From contig CAIQKM010000078.1 of NCBI GenBank assembly GCA_903872345.1, positions 1 to 51,526 on the forward strand: 51,526 nucleotides of DNA, in the 5' to 3' direction. The notes under the pieces were generated by a model. It saw only the letters and a program-made list of their open reading frames with translations. It had not been told where the DNA came from and ran no database searches. The position numbers were made by a program, and so were the translations under genes. The stretch comes from an uncultured Verrucomicrobia subdivision 3 bacterium. GTDB taxonomy: Bacteria; Verrucomicrobiota; Verrucomicrobiia; Limisphaerales; UBA11358. Of this stretch, positions 1 through 8,156 are shown piece by piece; within the stretch, counting starts at the first letter, position 1; each line of letters opens with the position of its first letter.

Positions 1-370
1 ATTTACACGTTAGTTGTATTTCGTCGCTGCGCGCACGTCTCCGCTCCACTCCGTTGCGCTCCGCGTGACGAACACCTCACTCAAAGAATCTTACTCGAAA
101 ACCTCACTTCCAGTTGACAACCCTCATAGGAGCTCCGGCGATTCGCAGGCAAATTCGTTTCTGCGGTGCTTCCCGGCCGACAATGGCTCCACGATAAAGG
201 ACGAGCTCATGCGTTCAAGCGTAGCGTCGCGGGTTGAATAATTCAATAACCGCAGGGCCAACCGGCAATTTTCTCCGCTCAATTGGACCACCAACGACAC
301 ACCTTGCGCCCACACCACTCCCTAACAGCTATTGTCTCCTCTGGCTACGCTGGAATGAGCCTCCCCCATC

Positions 371-452
371 ACAAACCATTCGCACGAAATGCTTTCCCCA
401 TCTCCGCCATTGATAAATGGGGGCCGGAGTGAGGTGGCGCTCAACTATTTGC
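371..452 (+). repeat. Dispersed hairpin repeat, copy 1
   Basis: The core ccgccattgataaatggggg followed by a gtgaggtgg segment and a ctattt tail recurs at 50752-50840, and in diverged form at 3796-3855. CCATT and AATGG pair around a GATA loop. The copies are intergenic and non-coding. Confidence 0.7.
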
Positions 453-536
453 CACGGGGGATTGTCAGGTTAAGTCCTCCTGCCGGGCACACTTGCTATG
501 CCGCCCGCAAATACCCGAAGAAACCCAATGGTTTGC

Positions 537-564
537 TTGACATCAATCCCCTGTTGGGTATTCT
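537..564 (+). promoter_or_regulatory. Probable sigma-70 type promoter of rpmH
   Basis: TTGACA (537-542) is followed after 16 bases by TATTCT (559-564); TTCTAT at 561-566 gives an 18-base spacing. A transcript would start near 571, leaving a leader of about 36 bases before rpmH. Assigned from consensus likeness and position only. Confidence 0.5.
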
Positions 565-606
565 ATCACGCTCCGGTTTTTGCGCCGGAATATTGATTAT
601 AATTTT

Positions 607-744
607 ATGAAGCGCCAGTATCAACCGTCGAAAATCCGCCGCAAACGCCAGCACGGATTTCTGAACCGTAATTCCAGCAAGAGCGGCAAGGCCATCTTGG
701 CCAACCGCCGTCGGGTGGGCCGCAAACGGCTCACGCCCGTTTGA
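607..744 (+). CDS. rpmH: 50S ribosomal protein L34
   Basis: This 45-residue, Arg/Lys-rich protein is L34 of the large ribosomal subunit. It starts [18 protein letters not shown] and ends GRKRLTPV, the normal L34 pattern (a basic N-terminus, then HGFxxR and a run of basic residues). The ATG at 607 gives exactly the family length. No strong Shine-Dalgarno sequence precedes it. It is the first gene of the conserved rpmH-rnpA-yidD-yidC-jag cluster, with rnpA beginning 12 bases after its stop. Confidence 0.96.
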   Translation: MKRQYQPSKIRRKRQHGFLNRNSSKSGKAILANRRRVGRKRLTPV

Positions 745-756
745 TTTTTTGCTTTC

Positions 757-1134
757 GTGAACGCCGCGCCATCGCTCCGTTTGCGTTTGGGGCGCACCTC
801 GCGCCTCCAACGAAGCGGTGACTTTGCGCGTCTCCGGCAGCACGGCCAGCGGCTGGCCCTCGGCTGCCTCATTGCCAATTGGAATAAATTGCCGGACGGG
901 GCCACCCCCCGGCTCGGCGTTGTTACCAGCAAGAAAATCGGCAATGCCGTGGCCCGTAACCGGGCGCGCCGACTCTTGCGAGAAAGCTTCCGGCAGCATC
1001 AACATGAACTGGCTCAGCCCATTGACTTGGTGCTCGTAGCCCGTAATTCCATTGCCGGCAAGCAGTTTGCCGATGTGGAAAAAGATTATCTGACCGCGCT
1101 CAAGCGCGCCAGCCTGCTCAAATTGGCACCGTGA
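757..1134 (+). CDS. rnpA: Ribonuclease P protein component
   Basis: The 125-residue basic protein is the protein subunit of RNase P, which with the catalytic RNA trims the 5' leader of pre-tRNAs. The RNR signature is present as ARNRARRLLRESFR near residues 66-79, after GVVTSKKIGNAV. The start is GTG at 757; length and gene order support it. Its stop overlaps the GTG start of yidD by 4 bp, suggesting translational coupling. Confidence 0.95.
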   Translation: MNAAPSLRLRLGRTSRLQRSGDFARLRQHGQRLALGCLIANWNKLPDGATPRLGVVTSKKIGNAVARNRARRLLRESFRQHQHELAQPIDLVLVARNSIAGKQFADVEKDYLTALKRASLLKLAP

Positions 1135-1412
1135 ACCCTCTGCAATCCATTCTAGTCGGCGCGGTCACGGTCTATCGCTGGACGATTTCCCCCGCCCAAA
1201 CCTTTTTATTCGGTTCTGCCGGCGGCTGCCGCTTCACCCCCACCTGCTCGCAATACGCGATTACGTCGGTCCGTGAACATGGCGCCCTGACGGGAAGCTG
1301 GCTCGCCGCCCGGCGGATTTGCCGCTGCCATCCCTGGGGCAGTTGCGGTCACGACCCCGTGCCGCCCAAAACGCACCGCACCGCCGCCCTCCCCGTCCCC
1401 CAAGCCCATTAA
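1131..1412 (+). CDS. yidD: Membrane protein insertion efficiency factor YidD
   Basis: YidD is a small membrane-associated protein that helps YidC insert inner-membrane proteins. The 93-residue product has the family signature: GCRFTPTCSQYA near residues 32-43 and CHPWGSCGHDPVP near residues 65-77, with conserved cysteines in both. It starts with a GTG that overlaps the rnpA stop (GTGA). yidC starts 5 bases after its stop, the classical order. The Pro-rich C-terminal tail is variable in the family. Confidence 0.93.
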   Translation: MNPLQSILVGAVTVYRWTISPAQTFLFGSAGGCRFTPTCSQYAITSVREHGALTGSWLAARRICRCHPWGSCGHDPVPPKTHRTAALPVPQAH

Positions 1413-1417
1413 ATTTC

Positions 1418-3220
1418 ATGGATAAAACCGCAATTATTGTCGTTACCATCTGCGCCTTGATATTTGGCGGATGGCTCGTGGAAGAGACCAAAATCGCCCA
1501 GGATCAGGCCCGGGCCAAGGCAATCTTTGACGCCACCAACCAAGTGGCGCCGGCTGCAACCGCGTTTTCAGCCACCAACGCCGGCAGCACGCCCGTGTTC
1601 ACCACGCCCACGCCGGTCATTTTTGACACCAACACGGCGGAACAAGAGATCGTGCTGACCAATGCCCACGCGCGCTACACTTTCACTTCGCGCGGCGGCG
1701 GTCTGGAACGCGTGGATCTGCTCGACTATCCCGAAGCCATTTCGCAGCGCTGGAAAAAGACCAAAGTCGCCAGCGATGCCACCGCCTCGCTCAACACCCA
1801 CGCCCCGGTGCCGGTCCTGACCGTGCTCGGCGATCCCAGCCTGGTCGGCAACGGCCAGTTCACCCTCGCCCGCACCGGCAATACCGTGTCAGCCCGCAAG
1901 GTTCTCCCCAGCGGACTCGTGGTGCTGAAACAGTTTGAGATCACTTCGAATTATCTGGTGAATACCAGCGTTCGCCTCGAAAACTCCACCGGCAAGCCCT
2001 TGGCCCTGCCCGCCCAGGAACTCGTCACCGGCACCGCCACTCCGATGGATGTGGACGACTCCTCCATGACCGAAGGGATGATGTGGTTTGACGGCGCCAC
2101 CGCGCAGGACCAAGTGGTCACCTGGTTCTCGGGCGGCGGCTTTGCCTGCTATCGCAGCGAACCCCGCTCCGAATATTGGGCCGGCTCCAACAACGTCGTC
2201 TGGGTGGCGGCGCACAACCAGTATTTCACCTTCCTTGCCATCCCGAAGGAACCCGTGGCCAAGGTTGTCGGCCGCCCCGTCACGCTGCCCGCCTTTGCCA
2301 ACGTGGAGTTGAACGCCAACACCCCGCTACCCAAAGGTGTGCAGACGGCGCTCGTATATCCGGCCCAAACCCTGGCCGCCAACTCGGCGGTGGAACACCA
2401 AATCACCCTCTACGCCGGCCCCAAGGAATACCGCACCTTGGCGGACATCGGTTTGAAATACCAAAACCACGCGGACAACGTGATGAATTTTGGCCGTTAC
2501 ATGGGTTTCTTTGCCAAAGTCCTCCTGCTGGCCATGAACTGGGTGCATGACCTCACCACCCTCGGCTACGGCGCGGTCATCGTGCTGATTACCATCATCA
2601 TCAAGGCGCTGTTCTGGCCGCTCACCGCCGCCAGCACCCGCTCCATGAAACGCATGCAGGCGCTCGGACCGGAATTGAAGGCCCTGCAGGAAAAATACAA
2701 GGACGACGCCCAAAAGCTCCCGGCCAAGCAATGGGAACTTTACAAGAAGCACAAGGTCAACCCCATGAGCGGCTGTTTGCCCATGCTCATTCAGATGCCC
2801 GTGTTCATCGGCTTCTTCACCATGATCCGCAGCGCCATCGAACTGCGCGGCGCGCATTTCCTCTGGGTCACCGATCTGTCCAAGCCGGATACCCTGTTCA
2901 TGATTCACGCCGGCGGCATGGACCTGCCCTTCAACCTGCTGCCTCTGCTGATGGGTGGCGCCATGCTCTGGCAGGCGCATCTCACCCCGCCCTCCCCGGG
3001 CATGGATCCCTCCCAGCAAAAGATCATGCGGTACATGCCGCTCATGTTCCTGGTATTCCTCTACAGTTACCCGGCCGGTCTCGCGCTCTACTGGACCGCC
3101 AACAACCTGCTGACCATTCTCCAGACCAAACTGACGAAGAATTTGAAAGACCCGGTCGCGCTCACGGTCGCGCCCGCGTCAAATCCGGCATTGACGCGGA
3201 TGCCAAAATCGAAAAAATAA
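1418..3220 (+). CDS. yidC: Membrane protein insertase YidC
   Basis: This 600-residue YidC/Oxa1 insertase folds and inserts inner-membrane proteins alone or with SecYEG. Residues 2-20 form an N-terminal membrane helix. They are followed by a large periplasmic P1 domain (about 40-350) typical of Gram-negative YidC. The conserved five-helix core then runs from about 360 to 590, including the segment KVNPMSGCLPMLIQMPVFIG. An upstream in-frame ATG exists, but the ATG at 1418 (MDKTAIIVV) is chosen because it starts directly at the membrane helix and avoids overlapping yidD. The jag-like gene follows after 4 bases. Confidence 0.95.
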   Translation: MDKTAIIVVTICALIFGGWLVEETKIAQDQARAKAIFDATNQVAPAATAFSATNAGSTPVFTTPTPVIFDTNTAEQEIVLTNAHARYTFTSRGGGLERVDLLDYPEAISQRWKKTKVASDATASLNTHAPVPVLTVLGDPSLVGNGQFTLARTGNTVSARKVLPSGLVVLKQFEITSNYLVNTSVRLENSTGKPLALPAQELVTGTATPMDVDDSSMTEGMMWFDGATAQDQVVTWFSGGGFACYRSEPRSEYWAGSNNVVWVAAHNQYFTFLAIPKEPVAKVVGRPVTLPAFANVELNANTPLPKGVQTALVYPAQTLAANSAVEHQITLYAGPKEYRTLADIGLKYQNHADNVMNFGRYMGFFAKVLLLAMNWVHDLTTLGYGAVIVLITIIIKALFWPLTAASTRSMKRMQALGPELKALQEKYKDDAQKLPAKQWELYKKHKVNPMSGCLPMLIQMPVFIGFFTMIRSAIELRGAHFLWVTDLSKPDTLFMIHAGGMDLPFNLLPLLMGGAMLWQAHLTPPSPGMDPSQQKIMRYMPLMFLVFLYSYPAGLALYWTANNLLTILQTKLTKNLKDPVALTVAPASNPALTRMPKSKK

Positions 3221-3224
3221 TTGT

Positions 3225-3683
3225 ATGGCAGCTCAACCGAAAGAAATCGTCGAAAAAATGCTGGCAACCCTTGGTTTTCCGGCAACCGTGGAAGAACTCC
3301 AAGTGGCCGGTGACCTGATGCTGGACATCAAGACCGAAGAAGCCGGCCGCCTGATCGGCCGCCAGGGTCAGACCCTGGCCGATTTGCAGTATCTCGTGAA
3401 CCGCATCCTGTTCCAGCAGGACCAAACCTCGCCCAAAGTGATGCTCGACGTCGGCGGCTACCGCTCCCAAGCCCGCGATGCGCTCATCAAGAAAGCCAAG
3501 GAAACCGCCGACAAAGTCCGCCGCTGGGGTGACGCCTTGGAACTGGAACCGCTGAACGCCTTCGACCGCCGCATCGTCCACCAAGCCCTGCGCGACGACC
3601 CCGATGTCGAATCCTACAGCGTCGAAGTGGACGGCACCGACAAAAAAGCCCTCATCCTCCGCCCCAAGCCGCGCTCGATTTGA
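3225..3683 (+). CDS. jag: Jag/KhpB-type KH and R3H domain RNA-binding protein
   Basis: This 152-residue protein has a KH-like domain (about 25-75, containing GRLIGRQGQTLADLQYLVNR) followed by an R3H domain (about 85-150, with FDRRIVHQALRDDPDVESYS). The pair is typical of Jag/SpoIIIJ-associated (KhpB) proteins, which bind RNA and are encoded next to yidC. It lacks the separate N-terminal Jag_N domain of Firmicutes members; this short form is common outside that phylum. The ATG at 3225 is 4 bases after the yidC stop. Confidence 0.88.
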   Translation: MAAQPKEIVEKMLATLGFPATVEELQVAGDLMLDIKTEEAGRLIGRQGQTLADLQYLVNRILFQQDQTSPKVMLDVGGYRSQARDALIKKAKETADKVRRWGDALELEPLNAFDRRIVHQALRDDPDVESYSVEVDGTDKKALILRPKPRSI

Positions 3684-3689
3684 ATCTGG

Positions 3690-3855
3690 TTCCCGCCGCC
3701 GGGGCGGGGACGGCTCGTCCCTCGCAACCCTTATTTCTTGGCTGAAGGCATAACCCCTTTGGGGTAAATGAATGACGCGGGTTGTCCAACCTCCACCATC
3801 GGCGGCCATTCCCTGTCCGCCATTGAAAAATGGGGTTGAGGGCGGGTGTTACACC
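3690..3855. repeat. Composite intergenic repeat (diverged copies of two families)
   Basis: The segment 3699-3724 contains ggggacggctcgtccc, the reverse complement of sequence at about 26658-26675. The segment 3796-3855 is a diverged copy of the hairpin repeat seen at 371-452 and 50752-50840. A small ACCCC/GGGGT hairpin lies near 3750-3763. No gene is visible here. Confidence 0.5.
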
Positions 3856-3889
3856 ATCGAAAGCGGCGTCCGATGCTTCCTGCCGAGCA

Positions 3890-4666
3890 TCAATAAGCCA
3901 CCGCGTAATTCGTCCGCGCCGCATCCGTGACCGCCCACAGGTTGATCGGCGAGAGCGACCCGCCGTACTTGATGAACGACACACTGCCGTCGCACATCGC
4001 AAAATCCGAACCACCCGTGTGCGTGCCGATGCCGGTGTTCATATGCCGGCCCTGCTCCACCCGTTCAATGTCGTTGCCCGCGCCTTCGTAGAAATCCATG
4101 TAATAATCCATGTTCGTCGTGTATTTCTCCCCGAACAGGACTGTCTCGGAAGTGTGCAGAATCACCCCTTCCTTCAGACCAAACGGATACGTGCCCTGCG
4201 TATACGCCGTCCAGTTTGTCGGATCCAGCGTGTCCTCGTAATAATCATTGAAACCATTGATCATGAAGCTCCGGGGCGAGGCATCCGCCACATTGTTTGA
4301 GCCGGAACCCGTCGCCGGCGTCATGCCATTCAGGCCGTCGCTCGGGCACAGCAGCATCTTCACCGCCCGGCCATAATCATCATACATGCGGTTCGGCCAG
4401 CGGTTGGCCGTGTCCCGGGGCGGAAACGTGCCCTGATTTTCGCTCGTGTACATCTGCGCCGCCAAGCCGAGCTGGCGCATATTGTTCACGCAGGCAATAC
4501 GCTTGCCCGCCTCCTTTGCCCGGCTCAAGGCCGGCATCAGCATGGCCGCAAGAATGGCAATAATGGCGATGACCACGAGCAATTCGATGAGCGTGAACGC
4601 GATAACTTCGCGTACCGCCACCCTGCCCGCCGGAAAATGTTTTGCTTTAATCTGGTGATTTTTCAT
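3890..4666 (-). CDS. Type II secretion/type IV-like pseudopilin with H-X9-DG motif
   Basis: The 258-residue product starts with a short basic leader and a prepilin cleavage/methylation segment, [20 protein letters not shown] (about 23-42), the class III signal processed by a prepilin peptidase. The C-terminal part holds [12 protein letters not shown], a perfect H-X9-DG motif. This is the DUF1559-like pseudopilin architecture found in many copies in Planctomycetota and Verrucomicrobiota. No other secretion gene is adjacent, so the partner system is unknown. It is transcribed away from the gene at 4737. Confidence 0.85.
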   Translation of the reverse strand: MKNHQIKAKHFPAGRVAVREVIAFTLIELLVVIAIIAILAAMLMPALSRAKEAGKRIACVNNMRQLGLAAQMYTSENQGTFPPRDTANRWPNRMYDDYGRAVKMLLCPSDGLNGMTPATGSGSNNVADASPRSFMINGFNDYYEDTLDPTNWTAYTQGTYPFGLKEGVILHTSETVLFGEKYTTNMDYYMDFYEGAGNDIERVEQGRHMNTGIGTHTGGSDFAMCDGSVSFIKYGGSLSPINLWAVTDAARTNYAVAY

Positions 4667-4736
4667 AACCGCCTTACATATTGCAACGTCTGACCTATCA
4701 GTTCGACGCTCTAAACGCCCTTGGCGTTACAAAATT

Positions 4737-5225
4737 ATGCATAAAAAAAACCTTTGGCTGGCCCTCTTATTGATCGTTCTGGCCACGACGTACGCGGTCT
4801 TTTTCTCCGGCTGGTTCAAAAGACCCGCCATTCTCATCCATTACACCTCGCGTCCCAGCGGCTTTGCCATGCGCCAGCGCCGCGACCTGCCGCCCGTCGT
4901 CACCTTCGGGTTCGACATCAGCTACCGCCTCTCCGAAATTAAAGTCGTCCCCGTCGCCGCCCTCGCCACCAACGCCAGTCCCCAGCCCCTCTGGCATCTC
5001 ATTACCGACTCCAATTCCCTCCCCGTGGAATCCTTCCGGTACGGCCAGATGATCCGCGGCATGCGCCCCGCCGTGCCCGGCGCCCATCCCCAGCCCCTCG
5101 AACCCAATCAACTCTACCGCCTCTTGATCCGCTCCGGGAAAATGAAAGGCCAGCGCGACTTCAGCCTCGGCCCCCCCGCCCTCGCCGCCGATGCCACCAA
5201 CGCCCCCGCCGCCACGCCCCAATAA
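4737..5225 (+). CDS. Hypothetical membrane-anchored protein
   Basis: I do not recognise this 162-residue protein. A basic N-terminus (MHKKN) precedes one hydrophobic helix (about 6-25), so it is probably inserted in the inner membrane with a periplasmic domain. The domain contains VTFGFDISYRLSEIKVVPV and ends in an Ala/Pro-rich tail. The start codon sits 70 bases from the divergent pseudopilin gene. The codon pattern matches neighbouring real genes, and the hydrophobic start supports coding. Confidence 0.6.
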   Translation: MHKKNLWLALLLIVLATTYAVFFSGWFKRPAILIHYTSRPSGFAMRQRRDLPPVVTFGFDISYRLSEIKVVPVAALATNASPQPLWHLITDSNSLPVESFRYGQMIRGMRPAVPGAHPQPLEPNQLYRLLIRSGKMKGQRDFSLGPPALAADATNAPAATPQ

Positions 5226-5284
5226 TAATCACAAATTTGAAACCGGCACTCCCGCCTTTGCGTCTGATGCAACTTCGCCCCGGG

Positions 5285-5335
5285 TTCTGTCATGGAATGT
5301 TGGGCGTTACGCGTTGGATGTTGGCTGTTACGCCG
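5285..5335 (+). repeat. Repetitive spacer containing 'gaatgttgggcgtt' units
   Basis: The tract contains the near-repeating units gaatgttgggcgtta and ggatgttggctgtta. The phrase gaatgttgggcgtt reappears at about 37766-37779. It lies between the hypothetical membrane protein and tatA and looks like non-coding dispersed repeat sequence, although a frame stays open through it into tatA. Confidence 0.35.
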
Positions 5336-5424
5336 CGCGGGCATCAGGTGTCCGGACGGACGGACCTTTTGCTCCTTTACTAAAAGGCATATTCAGCGTA
5401 GTTTCACTAGGAAAGGCTATTTTT

Positions 5425-5688
5425 ATGAACGTAATGCTAGGTGTATTAGGTCTCGGCGGCGGCGAACTGGTTTTGGTACTGGTTGTTGTTCTGGTGTTGT
5501 TTGGTGCCAAGCGGATTCCGGAATTCGCCAAGGGCCTCGGCAAGGGCATCAACGAATTCAAGAAGGCGTCCCGTGATGTCACGGATGCCATTGAAAACGA
5601 ATCCACCACGGCGGCTCCCAAGCCGGTGGCTCCGGCCAACACGACCCCGCAGGCCAAGCCCGCCGTCCCCGAAACCAAAGTGGTCTGA
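5425..5688 (+). CDS. tatA: Sec-independent protein translocase TatA
   Basis: TatA forms the translocation pore of the twin-arginine pathway for folded proteins. The 87-residue product has a short N-terminal membrane helix (about 13-26), the FGAKRIPEFAKGLGKGINEFKK hinge and amphipathic helix pattern (split here about 27-47), and an acidic then Pro/Ala-rich tail. Although the frame is open further upstream, the ATG at 5425 is chosen because it gives a normal TatA N-terminus and follows an AGGAAAG ribosome site at about 5409-5415. tatC follows after 27 bases. Confidence 0.93.
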   Translation: MNVMLGVLGLGGGELVLVLVVVLVLFGAKRIPEFAKGLGKGINEFKKASRDVTDAIENESTTAAPKPVAPANTTPQAKPAVPETKVV

Positions 5689-5715
5689 TCGCCCTTCGTT
5701 GGCGTACCGATATTC

Positions 5716-6723
5716 ATGGGCGATTCCCCTAACGAACCGCTGCCCGAGGAGTTGGAAGAAGGCGGCGGTCCGGTCAAAGGCTTTCTTGAACACCTCGAGG
5801 ATCTCCGCTGGCTGCTGGTCAAAAGCGGCGCGGCCCTGCTCGTCGCCCTCATTGTCTGTCTTTACGCCGTCCCCCAGATTGTCGGCATACTGAAGTGGCC
5901 CCTGGATCGCGCCGCCCTTGTGCGCGTTAATAATGAGTACCGTACGGTGGTACGCGTGGGCGACCAGACCGTGGCCACCCTCTCCCTGACCACCAACCGG
6001 CTCAGCGGCATCGATCTCGGCACCAACTGGTGCTCCGTTATCCAGCTCGAACCCGTCCCCAACGGCACCAACGGCCTGTTGCTGGCCCTGCGCGTGGATA
6101 AAAACCCGGATAACGACGCCCTGCTCCGCTCGGCGACGGATCTGGTTTATCTGGATCCTTCCGCCCCGTTCTTTTCCTCCCTGCACCTGGCGTTTTACGG
6201 CGGCATCCTGCTGGCATCCCCGTTTATTTTCTTCTTTCTCGCCCAATTCATCCTGCCGGCCCTCAAAATCCGGGAGAAAAAATACGTCCTGCGCGCGGCG
6301 GCCGTGGGCGTGGGACTGTTCCTCGCGGGGGTGGCGCTCTGTTACTTTTGGGTGCTGGCCCGGGCGCTCAAGTTTGCCCAGTGGTGGGCCACGTGGATGG
6401 GCGTGAAAGTGCCCGAATGGCGGGCGGAAACGTACTTCAGCTTTGTGACCAAGTTTCTCATCGGCATGGGCCTGGGCTTTGAACTCCCGGTGGTCCTGCT
6501 CGCCCTGGTCAAAATCGGCATCCTGAACTACCAAACCCTCAAGGCCATGCGCCCGTATATGATCGTGATCAACCTGGTGCTGGGCGCCCTGCTGACCACC
6601 CCCGAAGTGTTTACCCAGGTGGTCATGGCCATCGTTTTGCAGGTCCTTTATGAGATCAGCGTGATCATTGCCTGGTACTGGGATCGCCGCGACCGAAAAC
6701 ACGCTTTACAAGCCAATGAATAA
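5716..6723 (+). CDS. tatC: Sec-independent protein translocase TatC, with enlarged first periplasmic loop
   Basis: TatC recognises twin-arginine signal peptides. The 335-residue product begins with an acidic leader and the signature FLEHLEDLRWLLVKS (about 24-38), then membrane helix 1. The usual P1 region resumes at SAPFFSSLHLAFYGGILLASP (about 152-172), and the remaining helices are normal. Between helix 1 and that point lie about 80 extra residues (about 70-150), rich in Thr/Val/Asn and probably beta-structured, which typical TatC of about 250 residues lacks. It forms an evident operon with tatA. Confidence 0.93.
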   Translation: MGDSPNEPLPEELEEGGGPVKGFLEHLEDLRWLLVKSGAALLVALIVCLYAVPQIVGILKWPLDRAALVRVNNEYRTVVRVGDQTVATLSLTTNRLSGIDLGTNWCSVIQLEPVPNGTNGLLLALRVDKNPDNDALLRSATDLVYLDPSAPFFSSLHLAFYGGILLASPFIFFFLAQFILPALKIREKKYVLRAAAVGVGLFLAGVALCYFWVLARALKFAQWWATWMGVKVPEWRAETYFSFVTKFLIGMGLGFELPVVLLALVKIGILNYQTLKAMRPYMIVINLVLGALLTTPEVFTQVVMAIVLQVLYEISVIIAWYWDRRDRKHALQANE

Positions 6724-6754
6724 CGGTAAGCTCGCACCAAGAATCTGAATCACT

Positions 6755-7195
6755 ATGCGTAAAATCATTTCCGTATCCGTCTTGGCCGCGGTGCTTGCGG
6801 TGGTCGTCACCGGTTGCGCCGGTCCTGAACAAAAGCTGGGCCGCGGCGTCAGCAACACCTTTGAAGTGGTGCGCTTGGACGAAATGCGCCGCTCCATTGA
6901 GCAGACCGAAGTGTTTGACAACAGCGCCGGCGCGTTTACGACCGGTGTGATCCATGGCTTTGACCACACCGTCGCCCGCGTGGGCCTGGGCGTGGCGGAG
7001 ATCGTCACCTTCCCCATTCCGCCCTACGAACCCATTTGCACCACGTATGTTTCGGCCAGCCCCGTGGGCCCCGAAAGCTACAAGCCGGCCATGTACTCGG
7101 ACGCCATGTTTGACACCGACACCTACACCGGCTTCAGCGGCGGTGAAGTGGCGCCGTTCATCCCCGGCAGCCGTTTCAAAATCTTTGACAACTGA
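6755..7195 (+). CDS. Lipoprotein resembling the exosortase-associated TIGR04073 family
   Basis: The 146-residue protein has a lipoprotein signal peptide with lipobox VVVTGC (lipidated Cys21), so it should be anchored to a membrane. The mature part shows KLGRGVSNTFEV near residues 27-38 and ARVGLGVAEIVTFPIPPYEP in its middle. I associate this pattern with the TIGR04073 family, found in organisms that have exosortase/PEP-CTERM systems. Function is unknown. No exosortase gene is visible in this window. It lies 31 bases after tatC and is followed by a terminator. Confidence 0.65.
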   Translation: MRKIISVSVLAAVLAVVVTGCAGPEQKLGRGVSNTFEVVRLDEMRRSIEQTEVFDNSAGAFTTGVIHGFDHTVARVGLGVAEIVTFPIPPYEPICTTYVSASPVGPESYKPAMYSDAMFDTDTYTGFSGGEVAPFIPGSRFKIFDN

Positions 7196-7217
7196 CCGTG
7201 TAAACGGCTCCCGTCAC

Positions 7218-7254
7218 ACGCGCCAACAAGCATCCGTTGGCGCGTTTTGATTTT
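7218..7254 (+). terminator. Rho-independent terminator
   Basis: A perfect 10-bp stem (acgcgccaac 7218-7227 with gttggcgcgt 7236-7245), 8-base loop, is followed by TTTGATTTT. It ends the tatAC-lipoprotein unit just before ispE. Confidence 0.85.
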
Positions 7255-7259
7255 CCGCC

Positions 7260-8132
7260 ATGCGCCTCGAAAAAACATCACCCTGCAAGGTCAACCTCAT
7301 CCTGAACATCCTCGGACGGCGGCCCGACGGATTTCATGCGCTGGAAACCGTGATGCAGCCGGTCAACATCTGCGACCGGTTGGTCTTTGAGCGCACCGGC
7401 ACCGGTCTGCAACTCACGTGCAGCCACCCCGAACTGCCGGTGGACGGGCACAATCTGGTGCATCGCGCCGCCACTGCCTTTCTGACCGCCGCCGGTATTA
7501 CCGACGGCGTCCGTATCCATCTTGAAAAGCATCTGCCGCTCGCCGGCGGCATCGGCGGCGGCAGCGCGAACGCGGCCGTCACCTTTCTGGCCCTGAACGA
7601 ACTGTTCGGCCAGCCCCTGCCCTTCGAAAAACTCCACGCCCTCGCCGCCACGCTCGGCTCGGACATCCCGTTTTTCCTGTACGAACGGCCCGCGCTGGCC
7701 ACCGGCCGCGGCGAAATCGTCCAAACGCTCGCACCCTTTGCCGCGTTGCGCGGCCGCGCCTTTTTCCTGGCCCATCCAGGCTTTGGCATCTCCACCCCGT
7801 GGTCGTACCAGAATCTGGCCCGCTTCCCGGTGGCGCTCAACGGCACGCCCGGCCGCGCCCAAAAGCTGGTGGCCAGCCTGCAAAACGGCGACCTTCCCGG
7901 CGCGATCACGGAATTTTACAACTCGCTCGAAGCGCCGGCCTTTGACAAGTTTCCCGTGCTGGCGCTGTATCAGGAGTTCCTGCGGGAAAACGGCGCGCTG
8001 GCCGCGCTGATGTCCGGCAGCGGTTCCACTACGTTCGCCCTCGCCGCCAATCTGGCGGCGGCCGAAAACCTGATGGAAAAATTTAAGTCCCAATTTGGCG
8101 CCAACGGCTGGACGGCGGCCGTGCCCGTTTGA
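7260..8132 (+). CDS. ispE: 4-diphosphocytidyl-2-C-methyl-D-erythritol kinase
   Basis: IspE phosphorylates CDP-methylerythritol in the MEP isoprenoid pathway. The 290-residue GHMP kinase has the catalytic Lys in SPCKVNL (Lys10), the glycine-rich ATP loop LPLAGGIGGGSANAA (about 92-106), the catalytic Asp in LGSDIPFFL (Asp135), and the C-terminal motif ALMSGSGSTTFAL. Length matches the family. It starts 5 bases after the upstream terminator, so it probably has its own leaderless or very short-leader transcript. guaA follows after 24 bases. Confidence 0.94.
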   Translation: MRLEKTSPCKVNLILNILGRRPDGFHALETVMQPVNICDRLVFERTGTGLQLTCSHPELPVDGHNLVHRAATAFLTAAGITDGVRIHLEKHLPLAGGIGGGSANAAVTFLALNELFGQPLPFEKLHALAATLGSDIPFFLYERPALATGRGEIVQTLAPFAALRGRAFFLAHPGFGISTPWSYQNLARFPVALNGTPGRAQKLVASLQNGDLPGAITEFYNSLEAPAFDKFPVLALYQEFLRENGALAALMSGSGSTTFALAANLAAAENLMEKFKSQFGANGWTAAVPV

Positions 8133-8156
8133 ATTTTAGTTTGAGACAACACAGCT

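Larger units (their letters stand above)
1..606. other. Non-coding leader upstream of rpmH
   Basis: No convincing gene lies in these 606 bases. The short open frames on both strands have no recognisable motif. The left part (1-360) shows nothing I can name. A copy of a dispersed hairpin repeat occupies about 371-452, and a promoter-like pair of hexamers lies at 537-564. I looked for DnaA boxes because rpmH-rnpA often lies beside dnaA/oriC, and saw none. Confidence 0.5.

Noticed and set aside
1..606. Chromosome replication origin upstream of rpmH
   Set aside because: No DnaA boxes, no A+T-rich unwinding tract and no dnaA or dnaN gene are visible.
5191..5424. N-terminal extension of TatA by 78 residues
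   Set aside because: It runs through repeat-like spacer; TatA must begin at its short membrane helix, and a ribosome site precedes 5425.
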